Positions 23,250-36,352 are shown, numbered from the stretch's first letter. The stretch: DNA of 64,000 nucleotides from Torymus aiolomorphi (GCA_036365515.1 CM070874.1:95389442-95453441), one strand, 5' to 3'. Program-made: numbers and translations. Notes: generated by a model from the sequence alone, not told the origin.

Positions 23250-23965
23250 CGGCAATACGTGAGAAATGATGTTATCTCACTTTGCAGGAGTTGTTAAATA
23301 CTTCATTTACTTTCAGTTTTATAAGAGGAATCAGCAGTCATCAAGATGAAAATTGCAATATAAAAATTTTTCGATTTCGTTTATGCATTTGCCACTTGCA
23401 TATCGCGGTATTGGAGTCATCGCCTATATTTCTAAAGCCATTAACGTTTTCAGTGAAATCTTCCATTAGCTATTATTTAATATGAAATTTCCCTTTTTTA
23501 CAAAGCTGTTTATTTATTCACATTAGAGGAGTAAGATCTAAAACAGCTTATTACTTTTCGTATGATAAAATAGTAATTTTTTGGTGCGAAAATTTCGACA
23601 CTATTATAGTTATTTATCAATTACCTTATCAGCTTTGACATTTATTTAGACATTTTTTTGCAGACTCGACAGACGGCATCTTCAGAGCGAACCCAATTTT
23701 TTGCGCACATCCCTCGTGTTTATTTATCTGCTAGGACTCATTGGCTCGAATCCGCGCGAGAGGAAGCGCGCGGGAAAAAGTCCCTGTGGAATAGTGGAGC
23801 GTATATAGGGTACGTGCTCGCGCACGTAGGCCGTAAATATTATTTATATGAGCACGGGAAGTTAGTTCCCCGTGGACGCGTTCGCAGCTCTCGCAGATAC
23901 ACTCAATCAATTACGCGAAATAATGTTTTCCTCCCTCTCAATTCTCTCTCTCTCTCTCTGGCTCT
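23250..23965. promoter_or_regulatory. AT-rich gap then GC-rich block split by a LINE insertion
   Basis: Bases 23250-23640 are AT-rich without features. From about 23650 the DNA is GC/CpG-rich with a TATATAG motif near 23809 and ends in a short CT tract (23938-23960). The GC-rich composition resumes on the far side of the non-LTR element at about 28476, suggesting one block interrupted by insertion. No coding region is supported; the regulatory role is inferred. Confidence 0.3.
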
Positions 23966-24063
23966 ATAACGGGGCTTGTTACCACTACTCTTCCGTTTTT
24001 ATTTTTATTGACATATATCATTCACCTAGTTGTATCAATTACTCTTGTATTACATTAACTTCT

Positions 24064-25190
24064 GCTCATGTTGTGCGTAAATCGTGCCTTATTTGTAGGA
24101 AATCATTTGTACGATCAAACTCTGGTACTATTCGGTGTAGTGCCTACAAAAAGCGTTTTCATAAGAAGTGCTGTGATCTAAGCTGGTATATTAATGCGTT
24201 GACGTTGTGTTGCTGTGCCATCGATATCGACCGTCAACCACTTAGATCCCTGTTTAGCGAAGGCCGGGTTATCTCACCTGCAAGGAGAGTATTGTGTACA
24301 GTGCTACTGGTGGCCACATCTTTACGACCCCCTCTGCTCGTAGGTCACGCAAGCGATCGGCATCTCCACCATCACCATCCTGCGCTCAAGTTTCAAAGGT
24401 ACTGCGCTCTGAGGTGTGCGCATCGACTATGCATCCGGTTGTTATGAATCCACCTACACCGATGGATATCAGCGATTATAACGATGCACCGGCGTGGATC
24501 GCGACGAACATATGAGAATACCGGAAAGACAAGGTGGAATTGAACAAGACCTTAAAGAATCTGTCTAATCAGCTCGACCTAGTCGAGTCTACGCATGGCG
24601 AGCATCTTAAACGTCATGATTCTGAAATGGTTAAACTCAGATCAGATATAGGTGATCTTGTTAAGAATCAATCTTCGGAGAGCTGTGAACTTCTTGTCAC
24701 TGGTATTTCAGCGGACAACTCTCTTACCGACAGTAGCATAATGCTGGCAATACTTGGTGGTATTAAGCTTCCACATCTTCACCAGCATATTGTGGACACT
24801 CGGCTGTGGGCGCCTGCTTATAAAGCTCCTTCTGTTGCTACGGACCCCAATTCCAACAACACTCGTGGATTTGTCTGCAAGTTTGTCTCACAAGCTGTGT
24901 GTGATACTGTCGTTGCACACAGAAGTCACCTTGGTTTAATGGTCTATTAAGACTCACAAACACTATTCGGTATTGCTGATTCTTCGCACATGTTTCTAAG
25001 ACCATTGCCACCCAAGCCCTTACGTGAGCTCTGGCGGAAGTCTTGCGCAAAGGCTAAAAGCTTAAACTTTGCTAGGCCCTACGTTCAGCATCTTCAAATT
25101 TTTGTAAAAGAAACGAGGGATAGCCCTCCCATGTTAATCACTAGCGAAGCTGATCTTGCGGCTCTTGTACCTCGTCCCCCCAATAATTGA
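24064..25190 (+). pseudogene. LINE ORF1, broken
   Basis: ORF1 proteins bind the element's RNA. The 5' part (about 24064-24185) reads VRKSCLICRKSFVRS, then IRCSAYKKRFHKKCCDL, a PHD-like C-x2-C...C-x2-x...H-x2-C pattern with one expected Cys replaced by Tyr. The rest is in another frame from about 24250. It includes a Ser/Pro/Arg-rich part, a coiled-coil-like stretch (LNKTLKNLSNQLDLVEST), then FVCKFVSQAVCDTVVAHRSH and ELWRKSCAKAKSLNFARPYV, ending LVPRPPNN. That last part resembles the C-terminal domain shared by insect LINE ORF1s and baculovirus FP-type proteins. In-frame stops lie at 24513-24515 (TGA) and 24948-24950 (TAA). The assignment is by motif memory, not by search. Confidence 0.65.
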
Positions 25191-25208
25191 AGATACGCCG
25201 ACCGGACC

Positions 25209-28133
25209 ATGCACATTCGCTCAGGGGAGTCACTTTGGGTCATGCATATTAACATCAACCGTCTAGGGACACATTTTAATCTTCTTGAAGCATATGTAGC
25301 AGATAGACACTTTGATGTTATAGCTGTGACCGAAACATTTCTCAAGCCTGACGAGTCGGACTCCGTCCTCGCACTTGAGGGATTTAATTTCTACCGATTA
25401 GATAGATTAGATTTGGGAGGAGGTGGTGTAGGTGTTTATATTCGCGATAACTTGTGTAAACGTTCTAAAATAATCAGATCTGGAGTATAATAATGCGCCC
25501 GAATACATTATTTTTGAAATAGTCTCAGGTAAAAATAAAGTACTTTTCGCGGCAGTTTATCGGCGGTCGCAAGCGGCGTATCCCGAAGAGCTCTTTGACT
25601 GTCTAACCAACCTCCTTTCTTCGTACGAAAATATTATTATTACGGGCGACTTTAATATGAACATGGCAGTGAAAAATGGAGAATCTAACTTTCTTAATTC
25701 TCGTATTGTGACTAATAATTTATATCTGGTCTGTCACAACCAACGCATCATAAACCGAGTCACGATCGTTTCGCGCATACGTGGATCGATCTCTACATAA
25801 TTTGTAATGCGGCTTCTTTGTTGTCTTACAAAAAGTCAGACGCTCCATTCGTAGCTGGAGATGACTTAATAGAACTAGAATTGCGATTTCATCAACAGGT
25901 ACATGTTACGGAGAAAGTCTCAACCTGAAAGCTGTATAATATCGATCGGCAAATTGATCTCCAGTCCCAAGCGTCGTCGCGAGGACAGTCATCACTATCC
26001 GGTCCTTGGGTACTTCCCTCAACAACTGATAATGTTAATGGCTCTTGCGAATCACTGGTACACTCAACTACTAGTGCCCTATCTTCAGCCATCGTCTGTG
26101 CCTACGATACCCTTGCACCTAAACGCACAATCTCGGTATCTACTCGGCGAAAATCCTGGGTTTCTAAAGAAACACGATCGGTCATGAAAGAGCGCGACAT
26201 TGCCTACAAGGAAGCCGTCACATCAGGGGTCGAAAGAGATGTTCTACATTTTAAGCAGTTGCGTAGCTGTGTCTCCAACTTGCTTGACTCAGCCAATAAT
26301 AATTATATATCTCGGATAAACTGGCCAGTGCTCAAGATGCTAGAGCTAAGTGGAGAGAGCTCTGGAAATTTGGTGTTGTCGGCAAAGGCCTTCCATCGCC
26401 ATTTTCGCATTTTTCCATTGATATTCTTTCCCGGCACTACGCAGCTGTAGTTTCTGATGCGCCTTCCCTCACAGTCGACGACTTAAACAATGTTGTTAAT
26501 GAACTGCCCGTATCTGAGAGCATCATGAACTTCAGTAGGGTCACATTTGAAGAAATCGCGACCGCCATAAATTAATCGTCGTCAACCGCTACAGGCAATG
26601 CTGATATGTCAATGCCGATGCTAAAGCTTCTGCTCCCTGTGCTGCCAAACCCTCTCGGCACCATCATCAACCAGTCGCTTTCATATAACGTTTTTCCAGC
26701 GCAGTGGAAGGCCTCCATTCTTTTCCCGCTTGAAAAAAAGCGGTCGATGCAGTCACCTTCAGATAATCGACCTATTGCTAATCTGTGCGAAGTCTCCAAA
26801 GTACTTGAACGGATGGTGCATAATCAACTTAGTGGTTTTATCAACCAAAATCAGTTACTTGATCCGCGCCAGGCTGGCTTTTAGTGTGGGTACAGTATCC
26901 AGGCAGCTCTTCTAGGGGTGGTGGAAGACGTATGTCTTGCCATTGAGCAAAGAAAGCTTACAGTGCTCATGCTTTTCGATTTTTCGAAAGCTTTCGATAC
27001 GGTACCGCACGACTTATTACTACGTAAGTTCCGTCAGATAGAGTGTTCTCATGAAGTCGTGAGCTGGTTTTACTCCTACCTCAGTGAGCGCTTTCAAGCG
27101 GTCCGTGCCGATTCTGGTAGCATCTCAGCGTGGGCACGTATTACGACTGGAGTTCCTCAGGGTAGCGTCTTGGGGTCACTGCTCTTCTCAATCTTCATTA
27201 ACGTCACATGATTTTCGCTGACGATACTCAGATCTACCAGTCGTTTTTTCCACACGATTTCAACGAGGGCATCGCTGCGATAAGTCGCGATGCAACTGGT
27301 GTGTCAAATTGGGCGACAACAAACGGACTGACAATCAACGCTGAAAAAACTAAGGTTGTGATTCTGGGCAGCCGTCACTATACCTCGCACCTCGACCTTA
27401 ATACCATTCCAAAGGTCAAGATTGACGACTGACCATTGCTTTATAAAGTTGTGGCGAAAAGCCTCGGCGTTTGGCTTACTCCCACGCTCGACTGGACGAC
27501 GCATCTCAACCGTTGCTTGCAAAAAATCCATCGCTCTCTGTACACTCTGAGGCATTACAAGCATGCTCTATCGAGAAACCTCCGCCGGAATTTGGTCGAA
27601 AGTCTCATATTGCCTCACTTTGATTATGCCTGCGTGGTCTACCGCGACCCTGACAAAAACCCTAATAAAACGGAATCGTAAGCTCCAACGTGCTCTCAAT
27701 GGGTGTATACGTTTTATTTATGGAAATATTCCACGTCGCGCTCATGTTACTCTCTGCTACCAGTTGACGGGATTATTTTACGGGCTCACTTGCGTTTAAC
27801 ATTCTCTCGCACCGCTCGCCGTAATACCTCTATGATAAATTTATCATTATTAATACGGACACTAATACTTTCGATGTTAATATCAGAACCTCTAGTCGTC
27901 TTCCGTCGGTCTCTCTCTTCAAAAAACCTGCTCGTACTGAATCTCGCCAAAACTCCTTCACGGCCCGCGCCTCCAACCTCATCAATTCCCTTCCTTGCAC
28001 TCCATTCACCCCTCCTCACCTCAATAATTTCAAATCCTCGCTTTTCACCTTCCTTCTAGAGAGAGACCGACTCGACTGGCTGTATCGGGTCGAAATGGAA
28101 GGCCTAACTAATTATTATAAACCTTCGGATTGA
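25209..28133 (+). pseudogene. LINE ORF2 (APE endonuclease and reverse transcriptase), multiply broken
   Basis: The product would nick target DNA and reverse transcribe the element's RNA. The endonuclease begins LWVMHININRLGTHFNLLE, with DVIAVTETFL and GVGVYIRD. After a frameshift near 25488 it continues NNAPEYIIFEIVSG and IITGDFNMNM, then in a further frame SHDRFAHTWIDLYI. RT begins around 26600: VFPAQWKASILFPLEKK, SDNRPIANL, a TAG at 26882-26884 after DPRQAGF, FDFSKAFDTVPHDLL, GVPQGSVLGSLLFS and, after another shift near 27205, the catalytic FADDTQIY. The C-terminal part (LGVWLTPTLDWTTHL, LPHFDYACVVYRD) is typical of these ORF2s. It ends DRLDWLYRVEME then a stop at 28131-28133. At least five disruptions are visible. 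The clade is CR1/Jockey-like, uncertain. Confidence 0.78.
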
Positions 28134-28475
28134 GCCCGTAGGGCATTCCCTTCGACTGTTAAGCATTGCGCAATGCAGTCTAATATAAATTTAAAATAGC
28201 TCATGTATGCGCATTCTTTACTTTCATTACTTGTCGCTTCATTGTTGTTCTTGCGATAATCCGGCGTGCCTTGCTTCAGCTGTCATACATTGTAAATATT
28301 GTAAATAGTGTATATAGTTTGTTTGTTTGTTATTTTTTGTTATTGATTTGCGATTGATTTGATCCAAATGTATTCACAAATTAATTTTTTATCTCTATGC
28401 TCTGTAATTTTTTATCGTGTGCCAGATAGGGTTATACCCAAAGGCCAAATAAAGAAATCTGAAATCTGAAATCTC
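28134..28475 (+). other. LINE 3' untranslated region and repeat tail
   Basis: This is non-coding sequence after ORF2, with AATAAA near 28449 followed by three copies of GAAATCT (about 28455-28475). The short tandem tail replaces a poly(A) and marks the 3' boundary of the insertion. Confidence 0.8.
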
Positions 28476-29110
28476 TCTCGCTTTCTCGTCTTTATTCGTC
28501 AACGCCGCAACGTTGCTACTGCAGCGCGCAGTTTGGCCCAGGAGCGAGGAATAGGGGACAGGTCGATCGTACGGGGAGATGAGGGCTGGGAGAGAAAAAT
28601 GGTAGGGTGGGGGTATCGAGAGAGAGAATCGTGGCGCTTTGTACGGAGCGCACAAAGAGCAAGGGAGAGGAGAGGCAGTAGCGGCGATGGAGTCCAGGAA
28701 TTTTTCCCTCCTCGTATATACGTACCTACGTTCGCGTTAATTTTTTCATGGAAATCTGAACTGAGCGAGCCCGGCAACCACATGCTCCTCGGGAGTTTCA
28801 ACATTTAGTAGCAAACCTTAATCTGATTTTTCATTTTGCACCAGCCAACATACGACTCTTTGTGCATCTGGCCTTTCGCTTCCGGGAATTCCCATGACCA
28901 TGATTTTTATCTCTCTATTTTTCTCTTTCTCTTTTTCTTCCCTTCAACTTCTTCGCTTTTTCCCGGGTACGGGCAGTGACAAATATACGTTCTGTTTAGC
29001 TTCACCTGGCCGTACGCGCGACGAAAATATTGCGCAAGGGTCTCTTGGTTTTCACTTTAGTTTTTGGTTATTATGTCGCGCGTCTGACGCGTTATATTGC
29101 AGTTGATACA
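28476..29110. promoter_or_regulatory. GC-rich block downstream of the LINE
   Basis: The composition is CT/GA-rich and CpG-rich, continuing the block seen at 23650-23965. Frames on both strands have biased composition without domains. Possible promoter or 5' non-coding exon; evidence is compositional only. Confidence 0.25.
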
Positions 29111-31000
29111 TTGAGACGCCGTTGTGTTTTCATTTTCCGCAAGGAGATTTGTGGTTTTTGCTTCTGTAAACTTTGCAATAGGGGATGAATTTGCTGGGAA
29201 GATAATGGAAGTAACAGCGTAAATCAATAGAAAATGTAAACGGATATGCGATTATTTGAGTTTTTATCAAAAAGGACATGTGTAACTTATGATCCTGGCG
29301 TTAAAGATATTTATTAAAATACAAAAATTGATGTTCATTCTTTCCTGAAGTATAAACTATCTAGAAGGATTAGTATTTTAGTTACTATATTTACAAAGGA
29401 TTTCAGGACTTGATACAAAGAGATGCAGTACCTGTGAGTGCAGCTCATATTATCATATTCCACACTTCAAAGGGTGAAACCCTTGTTATTATACGGCGAT
29501 GAAGGACACACATACACGAGCTCAGAAGCTTACACTATACAAACGTAAGTAGTGGGTAAGAGGAATGATTTTCACAATACCGACTGTTTTTTGTGTCACC
29601 CCAAAAATTGTTAAATTGTTGTTTTGAAATTTCATTTTTGGCATGCACCAAGAAATTTGGATTTACATTTCCAATAAGGATCCATCATTGTATAACCTTA
29701 TATTTTTTAGAGGCATATCCTATAATTCATAATTAGAAAAATATTAACATTTTAAGTGATGAATTGTGTCTAAATGTTTTATTTAGTACAGGTATTCAAA
29801 GTTTGAGTATCTTGTTTATATTCAACAATGTAATTATTAAACAATTTTATAATGACATGGCGATTTTTATGCATTCTATTTTCTACAAGATGAATTTTCT
29901 CATCGTACGATATTCCCTTTACGCCGCTCGACGTTGATTCTTTCAATGAGTTTATACTGCGTAGCATTTCGTTGTTACATAAATATTACGAGCACTTCAT
30001 AATTTCAACTGCAGAAGCAATTTCAATTCATTCGTCGCGGGTACCGTAAACTCGCCTGGAAAAATTGAAGAAGAATGAAAAAAAGGAAGAGGAAGAGGAA
30101 AATCATTCTCGCGCGCGCGGAAGGAGAGGCAGTAGCAACATCAGCGCCGCGAAGTGTTCTCGACGAAACTTAAATCTTCCACTTAAGAGAAATGCGCCCA
30201 CGAAAAACCATTCCCGCAAAGTCATCATCCAATAAGCGCGTGGCAGTTTGGCTGGAATTCGCGAAAAGAACTCATCGCGGCGGAAAAATTATACCGCGAA
30301 TAAAAAAAATTCTAATCCGAGTCACTCCCCGCGCGAGCTGACCTACTTTTCACTTTTTTTACGCATCGAGCTTCGAGCTATGCGCGCGCTTAAGAAAACT
30401 GAAATGTATGCAAAGGCAAATCCGCTACTCCTTAGAGCTACCGCTTCAAATTATTTTAACAATACTGGAAAGAAAAATGTGTACGATAGAGAATACTATG
30501 TACTTACTCTACGAAAATGGAATTTAAATTGCGCGCGATTTTGCTATGGCTATTATTACAAGATGTTCTCTAAGTAGTACAATTTTATGGCTTTAAATTT
30601 CTTGTTCATTTTTATTGCTGAGGACTTTATTCACATCGTATAATGCGTATAATTAAAATTTGTAATTCCACGACATTGCAAAGTAATGTACTTTAAACTC
30701 CAATTTTATTTATTTACAACCTTTTGAAAAACAATTTATTTCAGGAGAGCGAAGAAATTAAACGCACGAGAAATTTAATTATATAAATAAATATTTATGG
30801 TTTAAGGATCATTAATCATATTTTAATTTTAAAATTATGAACAAGGGTACACTACAAAGTTTTTGTTCTTTTAAAATGCACCATTTATCACAGTGTGTTA
30901 GTATATTCCGTTCGCTAATATTCCATGATAAATTTCGAACGTAGTCGTTTATTGTTCTAATTTACTTGTCCTAGCAAATATAATTTTTACCCAATCAGCG
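29111..31000. other. Mixed AT-rich stretch with a GC-rich patch, no gene
   Basis: AT-rich DNA surrounds a CpG-rich patch at about 30000-30560 (for example CGCGCGCGGAAGG). A Lys/Arg-rich frame of 109 codons in that patch has no recognisable domain and is not supported. No repeats of note were found. Confidence 0.5.
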
Positions 31001-32570
31001 GCCTGTTTATTCTTAATTATCGTCAGTAAATACGGCGTTTCGAAATTCGTTTTCGTACCTAAAAATTGTCGTTAGCGCATTCATAAAAATTATTCCGCTT
31101 CTCGAAATTTCCGTAATTTCTAAAATGAGAAATACAAACACAATGCAGTAGAAAAACAACTTTACATAAGAGGCGCGTTTTTGCATAGCCGCTCTGACAC
31201 TCACATCCTGTCCTCAAAGTCCGGCCTCCTGCGCGAGCCTCGCAAAGAGCGATATCCTGCGGCGCAGTTCCGAAAAATTCCGCTCGTGTCCTTCGCAAAA
31301 CCGCCGCGGATTAACTCTCTGCCTCAACCTCTGCTCCTCTCGACGTTTGATTTAATTCTTGTAAAAGTGCCAGAGCTGTTGCGCCGAGCGTCGGCGGGGA
31401 GGTTCGCGCTCTCCCCTCTCGCGGAAAATCCGGCGGTGGTGGTGGCGGCGGCGGCGCTTTTCCAGATGCTACGTCACTGGGCGCGCGCGCAGCACAGCAG
31501 CGGCGCGGCATGGCGTTGGCCCCGCCACCGTCAGTCGGGTCTCGGCCGCCGCCGCCGTCAACGTCAATACGACGCGCGCGTGCCAGCCTCGTACCTCTCT
31601 CGCTCTCTCTCGCTTATAGTCTGCGCGCGCGGGCGTACATATAATATGCGAGCTGCACAGACTGACTCTCATTGCCAGTAGGATACACGCGAGAGCGCGC
31701 ATATGTACTCTGCTCCGCCCGCCGCCGCTGCGCGAGTGGATTTTCCAGGTGTCGTCGACGAGTCTCCCCTTCCAGCCTGCGTCGCGAGCTGTGTGCACAC
31801 TCGCTAACCTCTTTTCTCTCTCTCTCTCCCCCTCTCGCTCTCTGTCCTCTTCTCCCTTGTCTCTCTTGCCCACTCTCCGCTAATCCCGAGCACTCAGGCT
31901 GCTGCACAGGCGAGGGAGAGAAAAGGCGACGGCGAGGAGGCAGAGGACGAGCTGCTGCTACTGCTGCCACTGTGCACCGCGTGCAGGGAGGGAGAAGAAG
32001 CCGTGCGCGCGCTCTCGAGAGCGAGCCAGAGAGAGATCTGCCGCGAGTGTGTGAATGTCTGTATAGCTCTGTGTGGCATGCACGTGTGCAGGTGGCCAGC
32101 AGCCTCGGCTCCGTATCACACGATATACCAGCGATCGGCTGCGTGTCCAGTGCGTGCGCGACGCGTAAATAAAGCCCTCTCTCTCCCCCTCGCGTGAACT
32201 CTGACCCTGAACTCCTGCGCGCGCGCAAGCAGAGAGCGCGAGCTGCTCCTTCGCGGCGGTGCAGTCTGCTCCGCCTGTCTGTCCGTGCCGCGGCCGTTTC
32301 TACTGCGAGCGAGGGACTCGGCCGGTCTGTCCTCTGTGTTATGTGTGTACGCGCGCGATGAGGTGGACCGTAACGTCCGTAACCAGTGTCGAAGCCGTGG
32401 AAGAGTGTACTCGTGAGAGTCGTCGTTGTCGTTGTGCAGCCGCCGCTGCTGCTGGCGTGGGAGGTGCAGGTAGCCGATGATAGGCTGCTCGTCAAGAGAC
32501 GAGAGGAGAGGAGAGACGCTGCCGCGATAAGCGGCAACACGAGGATCTTGGTAGGTGTCGTACGACTTTT
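31001..32570 (+). promoter_or_regulatory. Large CpG-rich island with candidate core promoter
   Basis: This is the richest CpG region of the window. On the plus strand TATAATAT lies at 31640-31647 and an initiator-like TCATTG at 31669-31674. The putative start A (31671) is 31 bases downstream of the TATA start, the canonical spacing. A CT-rich tract lies at about 31816-31850. A donor-like ATCTTG/GTAGGT near 32548 could end a 5' non-coding exon just before the composition turns T-rich. Frames on both strands, including one of 308 codons on the minus strand (32540-31614), are Arg/Ser/Ala-biased and domain-free. They look like products of GC-rich composition. No downstream coding exon is identified. 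Confidence 0.35.
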
Positions 32571-34220
32571 CTCACCTTGTATATATACCGCAAGTAGATG
32601 CCTGCTGGGGAGGCGATCGTTTTGCCTGCTGTTTTTTCACTTGCCAGTACGAATAAAGGCCATTTTCGAGAATGTGCGGCAAACGTTGGACTTTTTCCGA
32701 GAAGCATTCGAGCAAAACTCTATGACAAGCGATCAAATCTTCATCAGGATTTATAAATATATAAATAATTATACAAACTTTACACACGCTCACACTTATA
32801 CATAGGACACACTGCATTGACAAACGATGAGTATATATGTACATATACGCTTTAACCCCACTCTTTCTCTCTGTTATCTGTATACTTTAGCCCCAGGCTA
32901 TATATCTCGTTCGAAGCTTTTCCCACCTCCTTCCCTTTATTTACCTTTTCGTTTCGGCTGTACAGGCTTTGTCCTCCCCGCTCTCCAACTTTGTTATTTC
33001 GCGCTTTTTTTGGCCGTTCTCTATTTTCGCAATGCCGGGAGTGATTCGGCATGTTTTAAATACATGCCCGCTCGGAATTGACTGGCACTTGCGGCGCGGT
33101 GGGGAAAAAACGAGACGTATTCTCGCGATTTTCCTGCTTACATGTTTCTTGCACGCGTCGCGTGTTTCGGGCCGCGTTTTAATTTCGCGCGGGAGAAGGA
33201 AAATTTCATTTTGGGAACACGAGTGCTGGATAATATAGGAATTTATCGATTATTTTCAGTCGAGGAAGGAATAATTAGATAAATTCCTAGTAGCAAACAT
33301 TGTATGTGTATGTACGCGCGTGTATATGAGAGGCGCGAGTGAGAGGCGAATCGATATACGCGCGCCCGCTTGGACGGTGATAAAATTAAACAACCTATAC
33401 TGCTATTAATAAAGAATTATTTTCTGACTTGCATGTACGTTGACACAACTTTTAAAATAAACAATATCAAGCAGTGCGTATGTATAATATACTGCTGCTG
33501 CGTAGTATAATTAATTGTCAACTTAATGTAGGAGATTCAAATGTCAAACTCATGCGGGCGGCGCTCACGCGAATTTATTGGCTTGATTCCTTGTAACGGC
33601 ACTGAATTCGGTGACGGAACGACCTCAAGTGTGCAATTTTACGAGACTTTTAAACAAAGGTAATGCCGCTAAGCCCCTCGGTCTGAATAGAGTAAACACG
33701 GCGCCCGCGCGGATTTACGGCATTATTCCTCCGGATGATGTGGTTCAAAACAAATAACCTTATTTGTGTAGGATATAGAGCGCGAGCTGGGGAGAGAAAA
33801 GTCTCTGTGCGCGACGCGCGTATAGAAGCGTAAACACATTTCGGCCGGTAACGACGTCTCCTCTCACCTCGTACAGTATAGCCGCGGTTATACATCCTTT
33901 CGCTTCTTTGATCGATACGTTATTTATAATGCCTCAGATCTGTGTTTTCGTGCTGTAAATACTTACTCGGGCTCTTTCGTGTCTTGTGATATGAAAAACG
34001 TTCGTTTCTCAGTCAGGGACGGGGGATATAGTTTGACGCCGAAGCTACAGGACTCGAAAATCAAAGATTCAACTTTTCGATTCCGCGCGACGGGCTTTGG
34101 CTCTAAAAATTCGACGGCGACGAGGGAAAAATCTCTCGTTACTGTCAACTGCACTTTCCATTTAGTTTTATGCGTAGCCGAGGAAAAAGCGCTGAGTGGT
34201 AGTCGGAAAATGTAACTTTT
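32571..34220. other. Alternating GC-rich and AT-rich DNA, no gene recognised
   Basis: CpG-rich patches occur at about 32970-33210, 33300-33370, 33540-33900 and 33960-34210, with AT-rich gaps. None contains a recognisable protein domain. They may be regulatory or 5' UTR sequence linked to the island at 31001-32570. Confidence 0.35.
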
Positions 34221-36352
34221 TTGAAAAATAGCTGTATGACTGCGACAAAGGTTAAATTAATATAAAGACACACTATAAGCTTTTAAAATAAATAGTAAAC
34301 TTTTTTATATATAATTGAGATTATTATACATGGGGTACTTTTACTTTCAATAAAATTGGGTATTTTAGTATAGTGTCCAATCGTCATTGAAAATATATGG
34401 GTCTGAAGTTTGCAACGTTCGAGTGCAACGAAATAAAAAAGATAATTCATTTTACTTCACGTTTATACTAAATAATATTAATTTTGCGTGTATATTTAGT
34501 GTTTTATAGTATAAAATAACGTTATAACGAAGATTTAGTTAAAATTTCCATTGTTCAATAACTTTAATCAATCGTAAAAAATTATTTCGAACTTCAGATC
34601 CATGAAAATATGAGAAAAACTATTTAATACAATTCAAAACACGCTATTTTCTATTATTATTAATAGATTTTTTATGAGAGCATGCTCTCTATGAAGAAAA
34701 TTAATATCCATTCAGTTTTAATGACCCTTGTTAGGAGAAACTTTAAAAAAGGCATAATATATTGAGATAGATTTGATATGATATTTGAAAAATGAATTGG
34801 AAGCTCTATTTCATAAATAAAAGAAGGCCAGGAAACCACGTAAAAGCCAACTATTACTTTTATTAACGCAATCGATAATCTTTTGTTTTTCGCACTATGA
34901 GAGCACTCTCAAAAACCCTTGCACAAATCAACAAAACGTGACGAAAAAACATACCTACGTTGTACAGGTATGAAAATATAGCTGACCGCGTGTAACATTA
35001 AAATTCGGCATTATGAAAAATACGTTGCCCTCGCTTTGTTGCGCGATAAACAAACAATGCATACATCTACTTCATAACAGTGCTCGCGCGCAAAAGCCCC
35101 TCTTACGCGTACGCTCACGCGAGTAATTTTCGCTGTGTCAGTGTGCGGCGGCAGCGATGTTTTCACATTCCCTCTCTTCCTCTGCCTCTTAGCATGCCTA
35201 CCGTGCAAAATACGCGTAAAAGGGAGCTTATACCTCGGGTGCGCGCTTAGCTCGAGCTCATTGTCAGCGCGCATTGAAAACGGCTCGAGGAAACTAAGGC
35301 AGCGTGGTATTATCGACAAAAGTATCATTGTGTATGCGCACGTGTGCGGCTTCTCCTGTCGATGATATATGCGACGCTACACTTGTTTTTCGATTAAGTT
35401 CGGACGCTATTTCTCACTGTCACGGCTAAAGGTTAATGATCCTGCCGACGTGTTTTAAGGGTTGCCTCCGTCGCTGCTGTGACAGATTTATTCAGTATTA
35501 ATCAATTGCGCCAAAGTGAACAAAAAACAGGTTTTTTTTTTTTGCTTTATGTATACATACAAGACCGTTTAATCGAGTGGTAGAACTCACAATTCATTGT
35601 AGTTATTCATTGTGTATAATTTGTTATGTTTAATCATTATCGTGATAGTATGTAGTTAATAAATTTAAGTAAATAACACAAATAAATTTAAGTAAATAAT
35701 TAACTAGGGTAGACCCGGTCAAAGCGGACATGTTGAGGAAAAAGTAAATAAAAATCTATAAAATAAGGAAAATTTAAGTAACTTTGAAAATATATTAGTT
35801 TTGTTTATAATAACAAAGATAACAATCATATATAAATTTATAAATTTTAATATATATGAATAATATTAATAAAAAAATATGACCTCTTGTTTTGGCATGT
35901 CTAAAAAATCGCCGGGAAAATGAATGTATTACCAAAAAGGAATTTAATCGCTACAATTATCGTAGTAATAGCTAATATGTTAACGTTTTTATTTTGTTAA
36001 TAGGTTGCTCAAGCTTATGCAAAGTATATTATGTTTTAAAACTAAGTTGATTGATTTTTTATCATTTATACTGACAGATACTTCTCTTAAGAATTCTTAA
36101 CCAGCTTGTGTAACCTGTTTACGGATGTATTTATTATACAATTATAAATTATAATATAAATTTGTTAACAAAAAATAAAGACATTTCAATTTTTTTGCCC
36201 GAAGCACGCACAATCACGTTTAAAAAATAAAAAACATAAATAAAAAATGTTATCGTGATTAATCGATTGTGTAAAATAGAAATAAATAAAAGATCTCTGA
36301 TGTGTTTTGAATGTAATTTAATAGTACGGATGAAAAATATGTTCAAAAATTA
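34221..36352. other. AT-rich DNA with one GC-rich patch and a MITE
   Basis: A MITE at 34397-34603 is annotated separately. A CpG-rich patch lies at about 35030-35470 without recognisable coding content. A sequence GGGTAGACCCGGTCAAAGCG at about 35706 resembles a transposon terminus, but no partner was found. Confidence 0.5.
34397..34603 (+). mobile_element. MITE family with ATGGGTCTGAAG ends, copy 1, 8-bp target duplication
   Basis: The left end ATGGGTCTGAAGTTTGC and right end CGAACTTCAGATCCAT are inverted. GAAAATAT precedes (34389-34396) and follows (34604-34611) the element, giving an 8-bp target duplication typical of hAT-superfamily insertions. The inner sequence matches 60488-60713 in inverse orientation. 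There is no coding capacity. Confidence 0.8.

Larger units (their letters stand above)
23966..28475 (+). mobile_element. Non-LTR retrotransposon (LINE), CR1/Jockey-like group, decayed
   Basis: Two-ORF organisation is recognisable: ORF1 with a PHD-like Cys/His motif, coiled coil and C-terminal nucleic-acid-binding region; ORF2 with APE-type endonuclease and RT. The 3' end is a short GAAATCT tandem repeat after AATAAA, which is typical of elements that prime on short repeats. The unit is crossed by many frameshifts and stops, so it is an old copy. The 5' edge is set at the end of the CT tract and is approximate. CT-rich sequence on both sides may be target duplication or simply the repetitive target. 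Confidence 0.8.

Noticed and set aside
31614..32540. 308-codon minus-strand frame in the CpG island
   Set aside because: Composition is Arg/Ser/Ala/Thr dominated, no domain is visible, and comparable frames occur on the other strand. It is expected by chance in GC-rich DNA with few stops.
35703..35745. Transposon-like terminus GGGTAGACCCGGTCAAAGCG
   Set aside because: No inverted partner or coding sequence could be located, so no element was called.
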